From the NCBI GenBank assembly GCA_937915145.1, contig CALDNT010000037.1:1-64000 (forward strand): DNA of 64,000 bases. The letters are read 5' to 3'. This stretch comes from an uncultured Reyranella sp. (GTDB taxonomy: Bacteria; Pseudomonadota; Alphaproteobacteria; Reyranellales; Reyranellaceae). A program made the translations under genes and the position numbers. Below are positions 1 to 14,824 of this stretch, piece after piece. Position 1 is the first letter of the stretch. Each line of letters begins with the position of its first letter. The notes under the pieces are model-generated. The model was not told the DNA's origin and did no database searches. It was given only the letters and a program-made list of their open reading frames with translations.

Positions 1-1
1 C

Positions 2-1057
2 GCTTCGACCGGCACGGCCAACCCGCACCTCGCACAATATGCCGCCAAAGGCCTCAAGGGCCGGATCCTTTCCGGCGTACAGCCGACCGGCAACCTTCAT
101 CTCGGCAACTACCTGGGCGCGATCCGCAATTTCGCGCGCCTTCAGGGCGACTACGAATGCCTCTATTGCGTGGTCGACCTGCATGCCATCACCCAGCCGC
201 AGGATCCCAAGCAACTGGCTGCCCAGACACGCGAGATCGCGGCGGCCTTCCTCGCCGCCGGCGTCGACGGCCAAAAGCAGATCATCTTCGCCCAGTCAAC
301 CGTGCCCGAGCATGCCCAGCTTGCCTGGATATTTAATTGCGTCGCCCGGGTCGGCTGGATGAACCGCATGACGCAATTCAAGGAAAAGGCCGGCAAGGAT
401 CGCGAGAATGCCTCGCTCGGCCTCTACGCCTACCCGGCGCTGATGGCCGCCGACATCCTGATCTACAAGGCCACGCACGTGCCGGTCGGCGAGGACCAGA
501 AGCAGCACCTCGAACTGACGCGCGACATCGCCATCAAGTTCAACAACGACTTTGCCACACCGGATTTCTTCCCGGTGACCGAACCGTTGATCTTTGGCGC
601 CGCGACGCGTGTCATGAGCCTGCGCGACGGCACCAAGAAGATGAGCAAGTCCGATGCGTCGGACTATTCGCGAATAAACCTTACCGACGATGCCGATGCC
701 ATCGCCCAGAAGATCCGGCGCGCCAAGACCGATCCCCTGCCGATGCCGGAAACGCCCGATGACGCCGAGAAGCGGCCCGACGCGGACAATCTACTGGGCA
801 TCTATGCGGCCCTCGCCGACCGCGAGAAGGACGATATCGTGCGCGAATTCGCCGGCCGGCAGTTTTCCGAGTTCAAGGCCGCGCTCACCGAACTCGCCGT
901 TGCCAAGCTGGGCCCGATCGGCGCCGAAATGCAGCGGCTGATGAAGGATCCGGGCCATGTCGATGCCGTGCTGCGCGCCGGCGCCCAGCGCGCCCGTGCA
1001 CTTGCCGGTCCCATTCTCGACGACGTCTACAAGACCGTGGGCTTCCTGAAGCCTTAG
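2..1057 (+). CDS. trpS: Tryptophanyl-tRNA synthetase (5' partial; frame open to window edge)
   Basis: Frame continues upstream of the 170..1057 ORF and reads [24 protein letters not shown] (class I aaRS HIGH-type motif) and [10 protein letters not shown] (KMSKS); stop TAG at 1055-1057. Confidence 0.95.
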   Translation, partial: ASTGTANPHLAQYAAKGLKGRILSGVQPTGNLHLGNYLGAIRNFARLQGDYECLYCVVDLHAITQPQDPKQLAAQTREIAAAFLAAGVDGQKQIIFAQSTVPEHAQLAWIFNCVARVGWMNRMTQFKEKAGKDRENASLGLYAYPALMAADILIYKATHVPVGEDQKQHLELTRDIAIKFNNDFATPDFFPVTEPLIFGAATRVMSLRDGTKKMSKSDASDYSRINLTDDADAIAQKIRRAKTDPLPMPETPDDAEKRPDADNLLGIYAALADREKDDIVREFAGRQFSEFKAALTELAVAKLGPIGAEMQRLMKDPGHVDAVLRAGAQRARALAGPILDDVYKTVGFLKP

Positions 1058-2805
1058 CCTTCCATGCGCGTGAGGGCCCACTTCACGGTGATGCCTTCCA
1101 TCGGCACCTGGCCGACCAGCACGATCTGCTCGGTGCGGCGCACGCGGCCTTCCTCACCGAGATAGATGCTCTCGGCAAGGCCGATGCCGGCACCGGTGGC
1201 GCGCAGCCGCCAGCCGCGCCCGCTCGGCAGGCGCATCAGCACGGCCTGCCCACTCTGCGCCAGGGTCGCCTGCACCGCGGGATGGAGATGGAAGCGCACG
1301 ATGAAGCGCTGGTCGGGTACGGTTACCGGCCGGCCCTCGGGGCCGACGAACGTATCCTCGCCACGCAGGTCGCCGCCATCCGGCGACAGCCACAGGCGGC
1401 GACGGTGGATGATGCCGTAGAGCGAGCGATAGCCGTCATGGCTCATGTCGAGCCACTGCGCGCCCTCGTTCTCGGCACGGTCGACCAGCACGTTGCCGGC
1501 ACGATATTCCAACGCGCCGTGATTGGTAATCTCGGTCGAGTTCGTGTCGTCGATAACAGCGGTGCTGTGCGCGGCGGTGAAGCGCATGAAGTGGCGCCAG
1601 TCGCGCAGAGCACCGGGGTAGGTGCCGCAATTCACGATCAGGCGCTCGTGCGCGGCACTCATTTCGAACGACAGCGTGCCGGCGTGCGCAATACCATCCA
1701 TACCGCGGCCCGGCGGGCTGCCGGCATCGGCGATCACCAGCGACGTCCCGGCGGCCAGCCGCTGGAAGCCGCTCGCCAGCGCCATGGTCGGTGCGGCCTC
1801 ATTCGAGCCGGACCGTCCCAGCATCAGGTCGATGAGCGCGCGGTCGCCTTCCCAGGCGCCGTTGAAAAGCGCCAATCCGCCGTCGCCGTGACGGAAGAAG
1901 CGCAGCATCGGCGCCATGCGGTCGATCGCGGCGATGAGTTCCGCCGGCGCGCGGCGTTCGGCCGAAGACAGCGCCGCCCGGACGTCCAGCAGATGCCGCA
2001 ACACCACGACCTGCAGATGCGGCGCACGCTCGGCCACGATTCCATCGTGCATGACGTAGCGCTTCACGAATTTCGCCAGCCGCGCCAGCGACTGCTCGAG
2101 ACTTCTCTCGAAGCGCTTGCCGTCGCGCAGGAAGGCCAGGTCGGCGAAAATCAACGCCTTCAGCGCCGCGACCGCCTCATGCCCGATCAGGCCAGTCCGT
2201 ACGGCGCGCTTGAGATGGACGCGCTGGCGGGCAAGCGAGAACACGAAGCGGGCAGCGAAGCCCGGATCGGCAGCAGCCGCCAGCCAGTCATAATGGCGAA
2301 TCCAGGCAACGATGCGCGCGGCCAGCACATCACGTCGCCAGGTGCGCGGTGACCAGCGCCATTCGCGGTTGGTCCAGTCATCGAGCATACGGGCGGCAAG
2401 TGCCGCACCGGCAGGATCGCCACAATCGCGCAAGTCGCGCAGCCAGGTGAAGCCATTGAGCGTATCGATCCACAGTGCATCGGCGCCGGTGCGCTGCCAC
2501 GGCGGATCGTCAGATTCAGGCGAGACCGGGCCGGCGATGCCATGGGCGACAAGCTCGCCCCCCAACAGGCGCTGGCCCCGCGCGGAGTCGCCGGGCCAGG
2601 CATCCGGGGCGACGGCAAAGAAGCTGCGCGGCGTGCCGTAGCCCAAAGTCAGGGAATAAAGGGCTGAGCCCAGAAACCAGCGTCCGAATTTCCGGCTCTC
2701 GTTGGCTGCCGTCGCCGAGGGGCGGGCGGGCACCGAACGGATCGGACGGGCGCCGGGCACCAAAGGCCTGCCGGGCCGTCGCGTCTCTGAGGCGACCAGT
2801 GTCAT
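1054..2805 (-). CDS. Heparinase II/III family protein
   Basis: 583-aa ORF; C-terminal region [20 protein letters not shown]...[14 protein letters not shown] typical of heparinase II/III-like proteins; convergent 4-nt overlap with trpS stop. Confidence 0.85.
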   Translation of the reverse strand: MTLVASETRRPGRPLVPGARPIRSVPARPSATAANESRKFGRWFLGSALYSLTLGYGTPRSFFAVAPDAWPGDSARGQRLLGGELVAHGIAGPVSPESDDPPWQRTGADALWIDTLNGFTWLRDLRDCGDPAGAALAARMLDDWTNREWRWSPRTWRRDVLAARIVAWIRHYDWLAAAADPGFAARFVFSLARQRVHLKRAVRTGLIGHEAVAALKALIFADLAFLRDGKRFERSLEQSLARLAKFVKRYVMHDGIVAERAPHLQVVVLRHLLDVRAALSSAERRAPAELIAAIDRMAPMLRFFRHGDGGLALFNGAWEGDRALIDLMLGRSGSNEAAPTMALASGFQRLAAGTSLVIADAGSPPGRGMDGIAHAGTLSFEMSAAHERLIVNCGTYPGALRDWRHFMRFTAAHSTAVIDDTNSTEITNHGALEYRAGNVLVDRAENEGAQWLDMSHDGYRSLYGIIHRRRLWLSPDGGDLRGEDTFVGPEGRPVTVPDQRFIVRFHLHPAVQATLAQSGQAVLMRLPSGRGWRLRATGAGIGLAESIYLGEEGRVRRTEQIVLVGQVPMEGITVKWALTRMEG

Positions 2806-2912
2806 CTTTTTCTGTTCTTTGGCCCGACGGTTGACCGCCAGGCGGTGGAGGGGTGCCTGACAGTTTACCCGAGCCGGAGGGCCGTGGCGATGGCCTGGAC
2901 ACCGGAGACGCC

Positions 2913-2945
2913 CCCTTGAACCCGGCCGGGGGGCTCCCCAAATTT
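2913..2945 (+). promoter_or_regulatory. Candidate sigma32-type heat-shock promoter
   Basis: CCCTTGAA (2913-2920), 15-nt spacer, CCCCAAATTT (2936-2945); close to the sigma32 consensus CCCTTGAA-N13-15-CCCCATNT, upstream of hsp20. Confidence 0.55.
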
Positions 2946-3006
2946 ACCCTCAAGGGAAGGCCTAATTGGGTTCCCGGCCACTCGCTCCTCGGAGGAGGGT
3001 TCTATG
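2946..3006 (+). promoter_or_regulatory. Candidate ROSE-like RNA thermometer in hsp20 5' UTR
   Basis: CTCGCTCCTCGGAGGAGGGTTCTATG: the Shine-Dalgarno GGAGGAG can pair with the directly preceding CUCCU(C), the usual 3' hairpin arrangement of ROSE elements; precedes an Hsp20 gene. Confidence 0.55.
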
Positions 3007-3474
3007 AGTCGCGTATCGATGTTCAATTCACCCCTGCTGCTGGGCTTCGACCAGCTTGAGCGCACGCTCGACCGACTGGCCAAGAATGCCGAGGGCTACC
3101 CGCCGTACAATATCGAGCGGATCGGTGAAAATGGCCTGCGCATCGTTCTCGCCGTGGCGGGCTTTTCGACCGGCGATCTTGCCATCGAACTGATGGAAAA
3201 CCAGCTCACGGTCCGCGGCAAGCAGACCGATGACGATGCCGACCGGGTATTTCTCCATCGCGGTATTGCCGCACGCCAGTTCCAGCGGGCGTTCATGCTG
3301 GCCGACGGCATCGAGGTAATCGGCGCTCGATTGGACAACGGCTTGCTGTCAATCGACTTGGTGCGTCCGATGGCCGAGCCGCGTATCCGGACCATCCACA
3401 TCGACGCCAGCAGCACCCGATCTGGAGCCGGCAACACCGTCGATATCACTGCGCGCCGTACTCAGTCGCGTTGA
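3004..3474 (+). CDS. Hsp20/alpha-crystallin family small heat-shock protein (IbpA-like)
   Basis: 156 aa, PYNIERIGENGLRIVLAVAGFSTGDLAIELMENQLTVRGKQ and FLHRGIAARQFQRAFMLADGIEV. Confidence 0.93.
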   Translation: MSRVSMFNSPLLLGFDQLERTLDRLAKNAEGYPPYNIERIGENGLRIVLAVAGFSTGDLAIELMENQLTVRGKQTDDDADRVFLHRGIAARQFQRAFMLADGIEVIGARLDNGLLSIDLVRPMAEPRIRTIHIDASSTRSGAGNTVDITARRTQSR

Positions 3475-3493
3475 TGCTGCCAAGGAGGTAGCC

Positions 3494-3715
3494 ATGGAAA
3501 ACAATCAGACCACTTTCATACGCCTCGCGGACGAAGCTTTTCTAAGTCTGGGCGCGCAGCAGGTTGCCTACGTCAAAGCCATCAACCTGCCCGACGGCGC
3601 CCATGCGATTGGCATCTTCTCCGCCGATGGCAAGCCGATGGCGACCACACCGTCGGTTGAAATCGCCCAAGCGTTGATCCGCCAGCACGACCTCGAGCCG
3701 GCGCTGGTCCACTGA
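3494..3715 (+). CDS. DUF1150 family protein
   Basis: 73 aa small ORF directly after hsp20 with RBS AAGGAGG; sequence resembles DUF1150 proteins that often follow hsp20 in alphaproteobacteria. Confidence 0.8.
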   Translation: MENNQTTFIRLADEAFLSLGAQQVAYVKAINLPDGAHAIGIFSADGKPMATTPSVEIAQALIRQHDLEPALVH

Positions 3716-3744
3716 ACGGCAAAGAAAGACGGAGAGTCTGCGAT

Positions 3745-4215
3745 TCAGGCGGCGCTTTGGGCCTGGATCGACTCGATGAGCAATGCGTACAGCGCTTCGG
3801 CGCCATCTGTCGCGCGCAGCTTGTCGACGAGGCTTCGATCGCGCAGGAGACGTGACACCCGGGCAAGGGCTTTGAGGTGATCCGCTCCCGCCCCTTCTGG
3901 TGCCACCAGCAAAAAAACCATATCGACCGGACGCTCGTCGATCGCATCGAAAGCGACCGGTTGGGCAAGACGGGCGAACAGGCCGCGCGGCGAGGCAAGC
4001 GACGTCATTCGCGCATGCGGAATGGCAATGCCACCGCCGATGCCGGTCGATCCCAGGGCCTCGCGCTCGATCAGACGGTCCAGCAGACGGCGCTCGTCGA
4101 GGGCAAATATGCTGGCGGCGCGACCCGAAAGTTCAGCCAGCAGGGCCTTCTTGCCTGACGTCCTTACGCTGGCCAGAACGGCCTCTGGGCCGGTCAGAAA
4201 ATCAGCGATTTCCAC
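3745..4215 (-). CDS. ptsN: PTS IIA-like nitrogen regulatory protein PtsN
   Basis: LIEREALGSTGIGGGIAIPHARM with phosphorylatable His; EIIA-Ntr family. Confidence 0.92.
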   Translation of the reverse strand: MEIADFLTGPEAVLASVRTSGKKALLAELSGRAASIFALDERRLLDRLIEREALGSTGIGGGIAIPHARMTSLASPRGLFARLAQPVAFDAIDERPVDMVFLLVAPEGAGADHLKALARVSRLLRDRSLVDKLRATDGAEALYALLIESIQAQSAA

Positions 4216-4332
4216 AATGTCACCAACGGGTTAACGGGCGAGAACCAGACCCGCCCAGCGAGGGGTGCGCCCCTATAGGCGCGTCCTTCGAGGCGGTCAA
4301 GCCGCCCCTTTCGGCGACCATTGGCGGACGCC

Positions 4333-5880
4333 TCAGTCGGCCTGACCGGACAAGGCGTGCGACGCCAGGGCGGCGCTCGGCAAGGCGGATGGCACGCTTC
4401 GGCCCATGCCCAGGCGGCCCAGCCGCCGGCGTTCGGCCGACGAGGGAATGCGCATGGATTCGCGATATTTGGCGACGGTGCGGCGGGCGATCTCGATGCC
4501 CTCGCCCTTCAGCAGATCGACGAGGCGATCGTCAGACAGCGGTTGGTGCGCACTCTCGCCACCGACCAGCAGACGAATACGCGAGCGCACGGACTCGGAG
4601 GAGACGACCACGCCCGGCGTGCGCGCCGGAAGGGACGATGTGAAGAAATACTTCAACTCGAAGATGCCGCGCGGCGTGGCGATGTACTTGTTCGAGGTAA
4701 CGCGACTCACCGTGCTTTCGTGCAGCTCGGTGGCGACGGCGATGTCGCGCAGTACCAGCGGCTTGAGCGCACTCACACCATGGCGGAAGAAGGCATCCTG
4801 CTGGCGGACGATTTCGCGCGCCACTTTCAGGATCGTGGTCGCACGCTGCTCCAACGTCTTCACCAGCCAGTTGGCCGACTGGAAGCGCTCGGCCACGAAG
4901 GCGCGGTCGGTCTTGGCGCGCGCGCCCTTCATCAGGGTGGCATGATAATTTCGATCGACGAGAACCTTCGGCAGGGCGTCGGTGTTGAGTTCGATGAACC
5001 AGCCGTCCTCGCCGGTGTCGGGATCTTTCGCCGGCTGCAAATACAGGTCCGGCGCCACCGGCTGGATCGGCTCGAAGTCGAAGGCATGACCGGGACGCGG
5101 ATCAAGGGTGCGCAACTCGGCAAGCATGTCGCGCAGGTCCTCGTCGTCGACGCCACAGCGGCGACGCAACTGGCCGAGTTCTCCCGCAGCCACGAGAGCG
5201 AGATTGTCGAGCAGAGCCTTCATTGCCGGGTCGAGGCGATCGCGTTCGGCGAGCTGGGCGCCCAGGCACTCGGCGACCGTCCGTGCGAACAGTCCGGCCG
5301 GTTCGATCTGGCGCAGCCGTGCCCACACCGCCTCGACGGCAGCGGGGCTGGCAGCCGCAGCTTCAGCGACGTCGGCAACCTCCAGTCGACAATAGCCGAC
5401 CTCGTCGAGTCCTTCGGCAAGCTTCAGGGCGATCCGCCGGTCGTCGGCGCTGGCGAACAGCAGGTTGATCTGTTCGAGAACATGGACCGCGAGCGAGCGT
5501 GGCCGGCCGGCGACGAAGTCGAGCGCATCGGGCGCGCCCTCGCGCCGCCCCACCGTGCTGGCGGCGGCATCCCCACCCCGGTCGGCGTGTTCGCGCGTCC
5601 AGCGATCATCGGCCTCGGCAAGAGCCGGCGCGGCCGCCGCCAGGGCGTCGGCTGTGTCGGTCGGTGCCTCAAGGACAGACGTGGGCTCTGAAATCGGGGC
5701 GTCTTCAGCAGCGCCTTCCGATAACAGGGGATTCTTTTCGAGTTCCTGCTGGATGAAGGTGGCGAGTTCCAGATGCGAGAACTGCAGCAGTTTGATTGCC
5801 TGCTGAAGCTGGGGCGTCATCGCCAGTGTCTGGCGCGTCGCCATCATAAGACTTGGACCGATACGCATCGCTACCCTCAC
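4333..5880 (-). CDS. rpoN: RNA polymerase factor sigma-54
   Basis: 515 aa; N-terminal TRQTLAMTPQLQQAIKLLQ, C-terminal RpoN box ARRTVAKYRE. Confidence 0.97.
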   Translation of the reverse strand: MRVAMRIGPSLMMATRQTLAMTPQLQQAIKLLQFSHLELATFIQQELEKNPLLSEGAAEDAPISEPTSVLEAPTDTADALAAAAPALAEADDRWTREHADRGGDAAASTVGRREGAPDALDFVAGRPRSLAVHVLEQINLLFASADDRRIALKLAEGLDEVGYCRLEVADVAEAAAASPAAVEAVWARLRQIEPAGLFARTVAECLGAQLAERDRLDPAMKALLDNLALVAAGELGQLRRRCGVDDEDLRDMLAELRTLDPRPGHAFDFEPIQPVAPDLYLQPAKDPDTGEDGWFIELNTDALPKVLVDRNYHATLMKGARAKTDRAFVAERFQSANWLVKTLEQRATTILKVAREIVRQQDAFFRHGVSALKPLVLRDIAVATELHESTVSRVTSNKYIATPRGIFELKYFFTSSLPARTPGVVVSSESVRSRIRLLVGGESAHQPLSDDRLVDLLKGEGIEIARRTVAKYRESMRIPSSAERRRLGRLGMGRSVPSALPSAALASHALSGQAD

Positions 5881-5946
5881 ATCGGGGGTTGCCCCCGTTG
5901 CGAAGTCTAATGCAATAGTCGTGCCAAAGTCACGAAAGTCGCTGCT

Positions 5947-6558
5947 TCAGTGGGCAAAAATATCGATCTCCGGCCAGCCCGCAATATCGAGGCGGGCCCG
6001 GCTGGGCAGAAACTGGAACGCCGCCGCCGCCAGGTCAGCCCGCCCCTCGCGCTGCAACAGCACATCCAGCTTGGCCTTGAGACCGTGCAAATACAATACG
6101 TCTGACGCGGCATAGGCCAGTTGCTCGTCACTCAGGCTGTCGGCGCCCCAGTCTGAGGTTTGCTGCTGCTTGGACAGGTCGACACCCAGAAGTTCCTTGC
6201 AGAGATCTTTCAGCCCGAACCGATCGGTAAAGGTCCGCGTCAGCTTTGCCGCGATCTTTGTGCAATAGACCGGCTCGCATCGCACCCCGAGCGCATGTTC
6301 CAGGACGGCGATATCGAACCGGCCGAAATGGAAGAGTTTTAGGACTTTGGGATCGGCGATCAGGGCCGCCAACCGCGGCGCATCGATCGCGCCACGCGAC
6401 ATCTGGACGAGGTGCGCGTTGCCGTCTCCAGCCGAGAGCTGAACCAGGCACAACCGGTCGCGATGGGGATTGAGACCCATGGTCTCGGTATCGATCGCCA
6501 CGACCGGACCGAACGACAGGCCGGCCGGAAGGTCGCCGCGATGAAGGCTGATGGCCAT
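5947..6558 (-). CDS. Ribonuclease D / 3'-5' exonuclease
   Basis: VVAIDTETMGLNPHRDRLCLVQLS (DEDD exonuclease motif). Start refined to the internal ATG at 6558 (MAISLHRG) because the ORF-track start at 6615 lies inside the tRNA. Confidence 0.9.
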   Translation of the reverse strand: MAISLHRGDLPAGLSFGPVVAIDTETMGLNPHRDRLCLVQLSAGDGNAHLVQMSRGAIDAPRLAALIADPKVLKLFHFGRFDIAVLEHALGVRCEPVYCTKIAAKLTRTFTDRFGLKDLCKELLGVDLSKQQQTSDWGADSLSDEQLAYAASDVLYLHGLKAKLDVLLQREGRADLAAAAFQFLPSRARLDIAGWPEIDIFAH

Positions 6559-6585
6559 GTTACCGAATGCCTCGACTGCCTCGCA

Positions 6586-6670
<85 letters not shown>

Positions 6671-6772
6671 ACGGCATGCGGGCTAGTGCGGCCGTGAGTT
6701 AGGGCGAGGCCGCGCCGATGTCAACCGCAGCGCTCTTGCGCGCCGGCCACGATGAGTTGTAGGCAGCATCCC

Positions 6773-7726
6773 ATGAGCATCAGACAGGTCACGGTTTTCG
6801 GCGGCAGCGGCTTCCTCGGCCGGGCCATTGTGCGGGCGCTGGCGCAGGAAGGCCTGCAGGTCCGGGTCGCCGTGCGACGCATCGAACTCGCCGAGTCCGT
6901 CAAGACTGCGGGCGATGTCGGCCAGATTACGGTCATGCGCACCAATCTCAGGGTGCCGAATTCGGTCGCGACGGCCATCGCCGGCAGCCAAGCCGTCATC
7001 AACGCCGCCGGGATTCCGTTCCAGCGCGGCCGCCAGCGTTACCAGTCGGTACATGTCGGCGGCGCCAAGGCGATCGCAGATGCCGCGCGCGACGCAGGCG
7101 TTGAGCGATTGATCCATATTTCCGGTATCGGCGCGGATCGCCGGGATTCGACGAACCGCTTCGTCCAGTCGAAGATCGCTGCCGAGGAGGCGATCGTCTC
7201 GGGATTCCCTTCGGCAACAATTCTGCGGCCAAGCGTGGTGTTCGGGCCGGATGATGCCATGTTCAATCGTCTGGGGCGGATCGCGGCCATGGCGCCGTTC
7301 GTTCCTGTGGTCGGCAGCGGTTCCGCCAAGGTGCAGCCACTGTTCGTCGGCGATCTCGGACAGGCGGTCGCGGCGGTGCTGGCGCGGCCGGAGACGGCCA
7401 AGACCGTGTTCGAACTGGGTGGTCCGCGGATTTACACCTATCGCGAGATCGCCGCCCTTGTCCTGCGCGAGATCGACCGGCACAAGCCGATTATCGGTGT
7501 ACCGGCCGGATTAATGAAGCTGGCGGGTTTCTTCGCCGAATTCCTTCCGGTGCCACCGATCACCCACGACCAGGTCGATCTGCTGATCTCGGACAATGTC
7601 GCCCGGCCTGGTGCGCCCGGGCTGGCCGCCCTCGGCATCCAGACGACCGCCGCCGAAGCGATCCTGCCGACCTACCTCGACCGCTTCCGCATCGGCGGAC
7701 GCTACAACCTACACGCCCCGGCCTGA
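6773..7726 (+). CDS. Complex I NDUFA9-like NAD(P)-binding (atypical SDR) protein
   Basis: VTVFGGSGFLGRAIVRAL Rossmann motif, VNAAGIPFQRGR..., SKIAAEEAI; start refined to MSIRQVTVFG. Confidence 0.85.
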   Translation: MSIRQVTVFGGSGFLGRAIVRALAQEGLQVRVAVRRIELAESVKTAGDVGQITVMRTNLRVPNSVATAIAGSQAVINAAGIPFQRGRQRYQSVHVGGAKAIADAARDAGVERLIHISGIGADRRDSTNRFVQSKIAAEEAIVSGFPSATILRPSVVFGPDDAMFNRLGRIAAMAPFVPVVGSGSAKVQPLFVGDLGQAVAAVLARPETAKTVFELGGPRIYTYREIAALVLREIDRHKPIIGVPAGLMKLAGFFAEFLPVPPITHDQVDLLISDNVARPGAPGLAALGIQTTAAEAILPTYLDRFRIGGRYNLHAPA

Positions 7727-7771
7727 CTGACCGCGGGTTCGCCCGGACACTCAGCCGTGCGTCCAGTAACT

Positions 7772-7790
7772 TTAGTACCGAATTAGTACT
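7772..7790. repeat. Tandem TTAGTAC sites (11-bp period) overlapping AGTAC-N7-GTACT inverted repeat
   Basis: TTAGTACCGAATTAGTACT: TTAGTAC at 7772-7778 and 7783-7789; AGTAC 7774-7778 / GTACT 7786-7790; lies in the gltD upstream region. Confidence 0.5.
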
Positions 7791-7854
7791 ATTAATCTTC
7801 CATAGTTGATACTTAAGCCGCCATCGCGCATAGTGCGTGGTGCCCGAGTCCAAT

Positions 7855-7889
7855 ATAGGTAAGCATTATTGACTTACGGCTTTACCTAT
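7855..7889. repeat. Inverted repeat ATAGGTAA-N19-TTACCTAT upstream of gltD
   Basis: Perfect 8-bp arms 7855-7862 and 7882-7889. Confidence 0.6.
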
Positions 7890-7974
7890 GCTGAATAGAT
7901 GCCCGACACGCAGCTTTGACGCAGTTGGCGTGTTTCATGCGTAACAAAATTACAGATTCTGGCTGGAGCCTGCC

Positions 7975-9417
7975 ATGGCCGAAGGGATGCAGAAGTTCGT
8001 CGAAACGCCGCATGCCCGGCCGGAAAAGCGACCGGCGGCGGAGCGACGGCGCGATTTCGACGAGATCTATTCGAGCTACGCCCGAGGAAAGGCCGCGGAG
8101 CAATCCGCGCGCTGTGCGCAGTGCGGCGTGCCGTTCTGTCAGATCCATTGCCCGCTGCACAACAACATTCCGGATTGGCTGAAGCTCACGGCGGAGAACC
8201 GGCTGGAGGAAGCCTACGAATTGTCGTCGGCGACCAACAACTTTCCGGAGATCTGCGGCCGGATCTGCCCGCAGGACCGCCTGTGCGAGGGCAATTGCGT
8301 CATCGAAAAGGGATTCGAGGCGGTCACCATCGGCTCGGTCGAAAAATTCATCACTGACACCGCCTGGAACCGGGGCTGGGTAAAGCCCATCCAGCCGCGC
8401 CGCGAGCGCCCCGATAGCATTGGCATCGTTGGGGCGGGCCCGGCCGGCCTGGCCGCCGCCGAACAACTGCGCCGCAAGGGCTACCAGGTGGCGATCTACG
8501 ATCGTTACGACCGCGTCGGCGGCCTCATGATGTACGGCATCCCGAACTTCAAACTTGAGAAGGACATCGTGCAGCGCCGCGAGAAGTTGCTGCGCGACTC
8601 GAAAGTCATGTTTCACCTCAACTGTGAGGTCGGCCGCGACGTTTCGATGGACGCGCTGCGCCAGCGCCATGCCGCGATCCTGATCGCGACCGGTGTCTAC
8701 AAGGCACGCGACATCCAGGCACCCGGCGCCGGCCTGCCGGGAATCACCGCGGCGCTCGACTACCTCATCGCCTCCAACCGTCACGGGCTTGGCGACGCAG
8801 TGCCGGACTACGAGTCCGGAACCCTGAATGCGCGCGGCAAGAACGTCGTTGTGGTCGGCGGCGGCGACACGGCGATGGACTGCGTGCGCACGGCCGTGCG
8901 CCAGGGCGCAAGGTCGGTGAAGTGTCTTTATCGCCGTGATCGCGCCAACATGCCGGGCTCGCAGCGTGAGGTGAAGCACGCCGAAGAGGAAGGTGTCGAA
9001 TTCGTGTGGCTCTCTGCGCCACAGGCGTTCCTCGGCCGGGATCACGTCAGCCACGTCCGGGCCGCGCGCATCCATCTCGGCATGCCCGACGCTACCGGCC
9101 GCCAGACGCCACAGGAGATTCCCAACTCCCACACCAACATCGAAGCCGACCTTGTCCTCAAGGCCTTGGGTTTCGATCCGGAGGATCTGCCGGCCGCTCT
9201 CGGCGTCCCCGATCTCGGCGTCACCGGCTGGGGCACCCTCGCGATCGACTGGCGCAGCATGATGACCAGTATCGACGGCGTGTTCGCGGCCGGCGACATC
9301 GTGCGCGGCGCATCGCTGGTGGTGTGGGCGGTCCGCGACGGCCGCGACGCCGCCGAACGCATCCATTCGTACCTGGCCACCAAGGCGCATGCCGCCCCAC
9401 GGATCGCGGCAGAGTAG
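7975..9417 (+). CDS. gltD: Glutamate synthase small subunit (NAD(P)H)
   Basis: 480 aa; CAQCGVPFCQIHCPLHNNIPDW, GRICPQDRLCEGNCV, GIVGAGPAGLAAAEQLRRKGYQV. Confidence 0.97.
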   Translation: MAEGMQKFVETPHARPEKRPAAERRRDFDEIYSSYARGKAAEQSARCAQCGVPFCQIHCPLHNNIPDWLKLTAENRLEEAYELSSATNNFPEICGRICPQDRLCEGNCVIEKGFEAVTIGSVEKFITDTAWNRGWVKPIQPRRERPDSIGIVGAGPAGLAAAEQLRRKGYQVAIYDRYDRVGGLMMYGIPNFKLEKDIVQRREKLLRDSKVMFHLNCEVGRDVSMDALRQRHAAILIATGVYKARDIQAPGAGLPGITAALDYLIASNRHGLGDAVPDYESGTLNARGKNVVVVGGGDTAMDCVRTAVRQGARSVKCLYRRDRANMPGSQREVKHAEEEGVEFVWLSAPQAFLGRDHVSHVRAARIHLGMPDATGRQTPQEIPNSHTNIEADLVLKALGFDPEDLPAALGVPDLGVTGWGTLAIDWRSMMTSIDGVFAAGDIVRGASLVVWAVRDGRDAAERIHSYLATKAHAAPRIAAE

Positions 9418-9425
9418 GGCGACCG

Positions 9426-10037
9426 ATGTTGACGCTTTATGATTTCATGGGATCGGGCAACGGTTACAAGGTCCGCCTGCTGCTGGCGCAACTCGGTGTG
9501 CCCTACAGGCTGGTCGAGTGCGACATCCTCAAGGGCGAGACGCATACGCCGGCCTTCCTTGCCAAGAACCCCAATGGCCGCATTCCGACCCTGCAGATCG
9601 ACGAGACTACACACCTCGCCGAATCAGGTGCGATCCTATGGTATCTCGCCGAAGGAACGGCGTTTGCCCCGGCGGATCAGCTCGCCCGCGCACAGACGCT
9701 GCAATGGATGTTCTTCGAGCAGTACAGCCACGAACCCTATATCGCCGTGGTCCGGTTCTGGCGTCATTTCCTGACCAAGCTGTCGCCCCTGCAGGAACTC
9801 GACCTGCCGGAACGCCTGAAGAAGGGTTATGCCGCGCTCGACGTGATGGAACAGCATCTCGCCTCGCGGCCGTTCTTCGTCGGTGGCCACTACGGCCTCG
9901 CTGACATCGCACTCTATGGCTACACGCATGTCGCGCACGAGGGCGATTTCGACCTTGGCCGCTATCCACATATCAAGGCCTGGTTGGCGCGCGTGGCGTC
10001 GCAGCCAAGCCACGTCTCCATCGACCACAAAATCTGA
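9426..10037 (+). CDS. Glutathione S-transferase family protein
   Basis: MLTLYDFMGSGNGYKVRLLLAQLGVPYRLVE...NPNGRIPTLQID...LAESGAILWYLAEG. Confidence 0.93.
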   Translation: MLTLYDFMGSGNGYKVRLLLAQLGVPYRLVECDILKGETHTPAFLAKNPNGRIPTLQIDETTHLAESGAILWYLAEGTAFAPADQLARAQTLQWMFFEQYSHEPYIAVVRFWRHFLTKLSPLQELDLPERLKKGYAALDVMEQHLASRPFFVGGHYGLADIALYGYTHVAHEGDFDLGRYPHIKAWLARVASQPSHVSIDHKI

Positions 10038-10050
10038 GAAGGAGAGATCC

Positions 10051-10236
10051 ATGCCGATGATCCGCGTCGAGATGTTCGAAGGCCGCAGCACCGAACAGCG
10101 CCGCAAACTGGCGAAGGAACTGACCGAGGGCACTTGCCGCGCGCTCGGCTGCACGCCGGATGCGGTGCAGATCGTCCTGACCGACATCAAGAAAGAGAAC
10201 TGGGCCGAAGCCGGGAAGCTCTTCTCCGATCACTAG
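10051..10236 (+). CDS. 4-oxalocrotonate tautomerase family protein
   Basis: 61 aa, MPMIRVEMFEGRSTEQRRKLAKELTEGTCRALGCTPDAVQIVLTDIKKENWAEAG; catalytic Pro1 follows Met; RBS GAAGGAGAG. Confidence 0.88.
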   Translation: MPMIRVEMFEGRSTEQRRKLAKELTEGTCRALGCTPDAVQIVLTDIKKENWAEAGKLFSDH

Positions 10237-10255
10237 CCTTCAAAGGACCGTCGTC

Positions 10256-14815
<4,560 letters not shown>

Positions 14816-14824
14816 GAGATTCCG

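Noticed and set aside
7882-9390. 502-aa minus ORF 7882..9390
   Set aside because: Antisense shadow of gltD, low plausibility composition.
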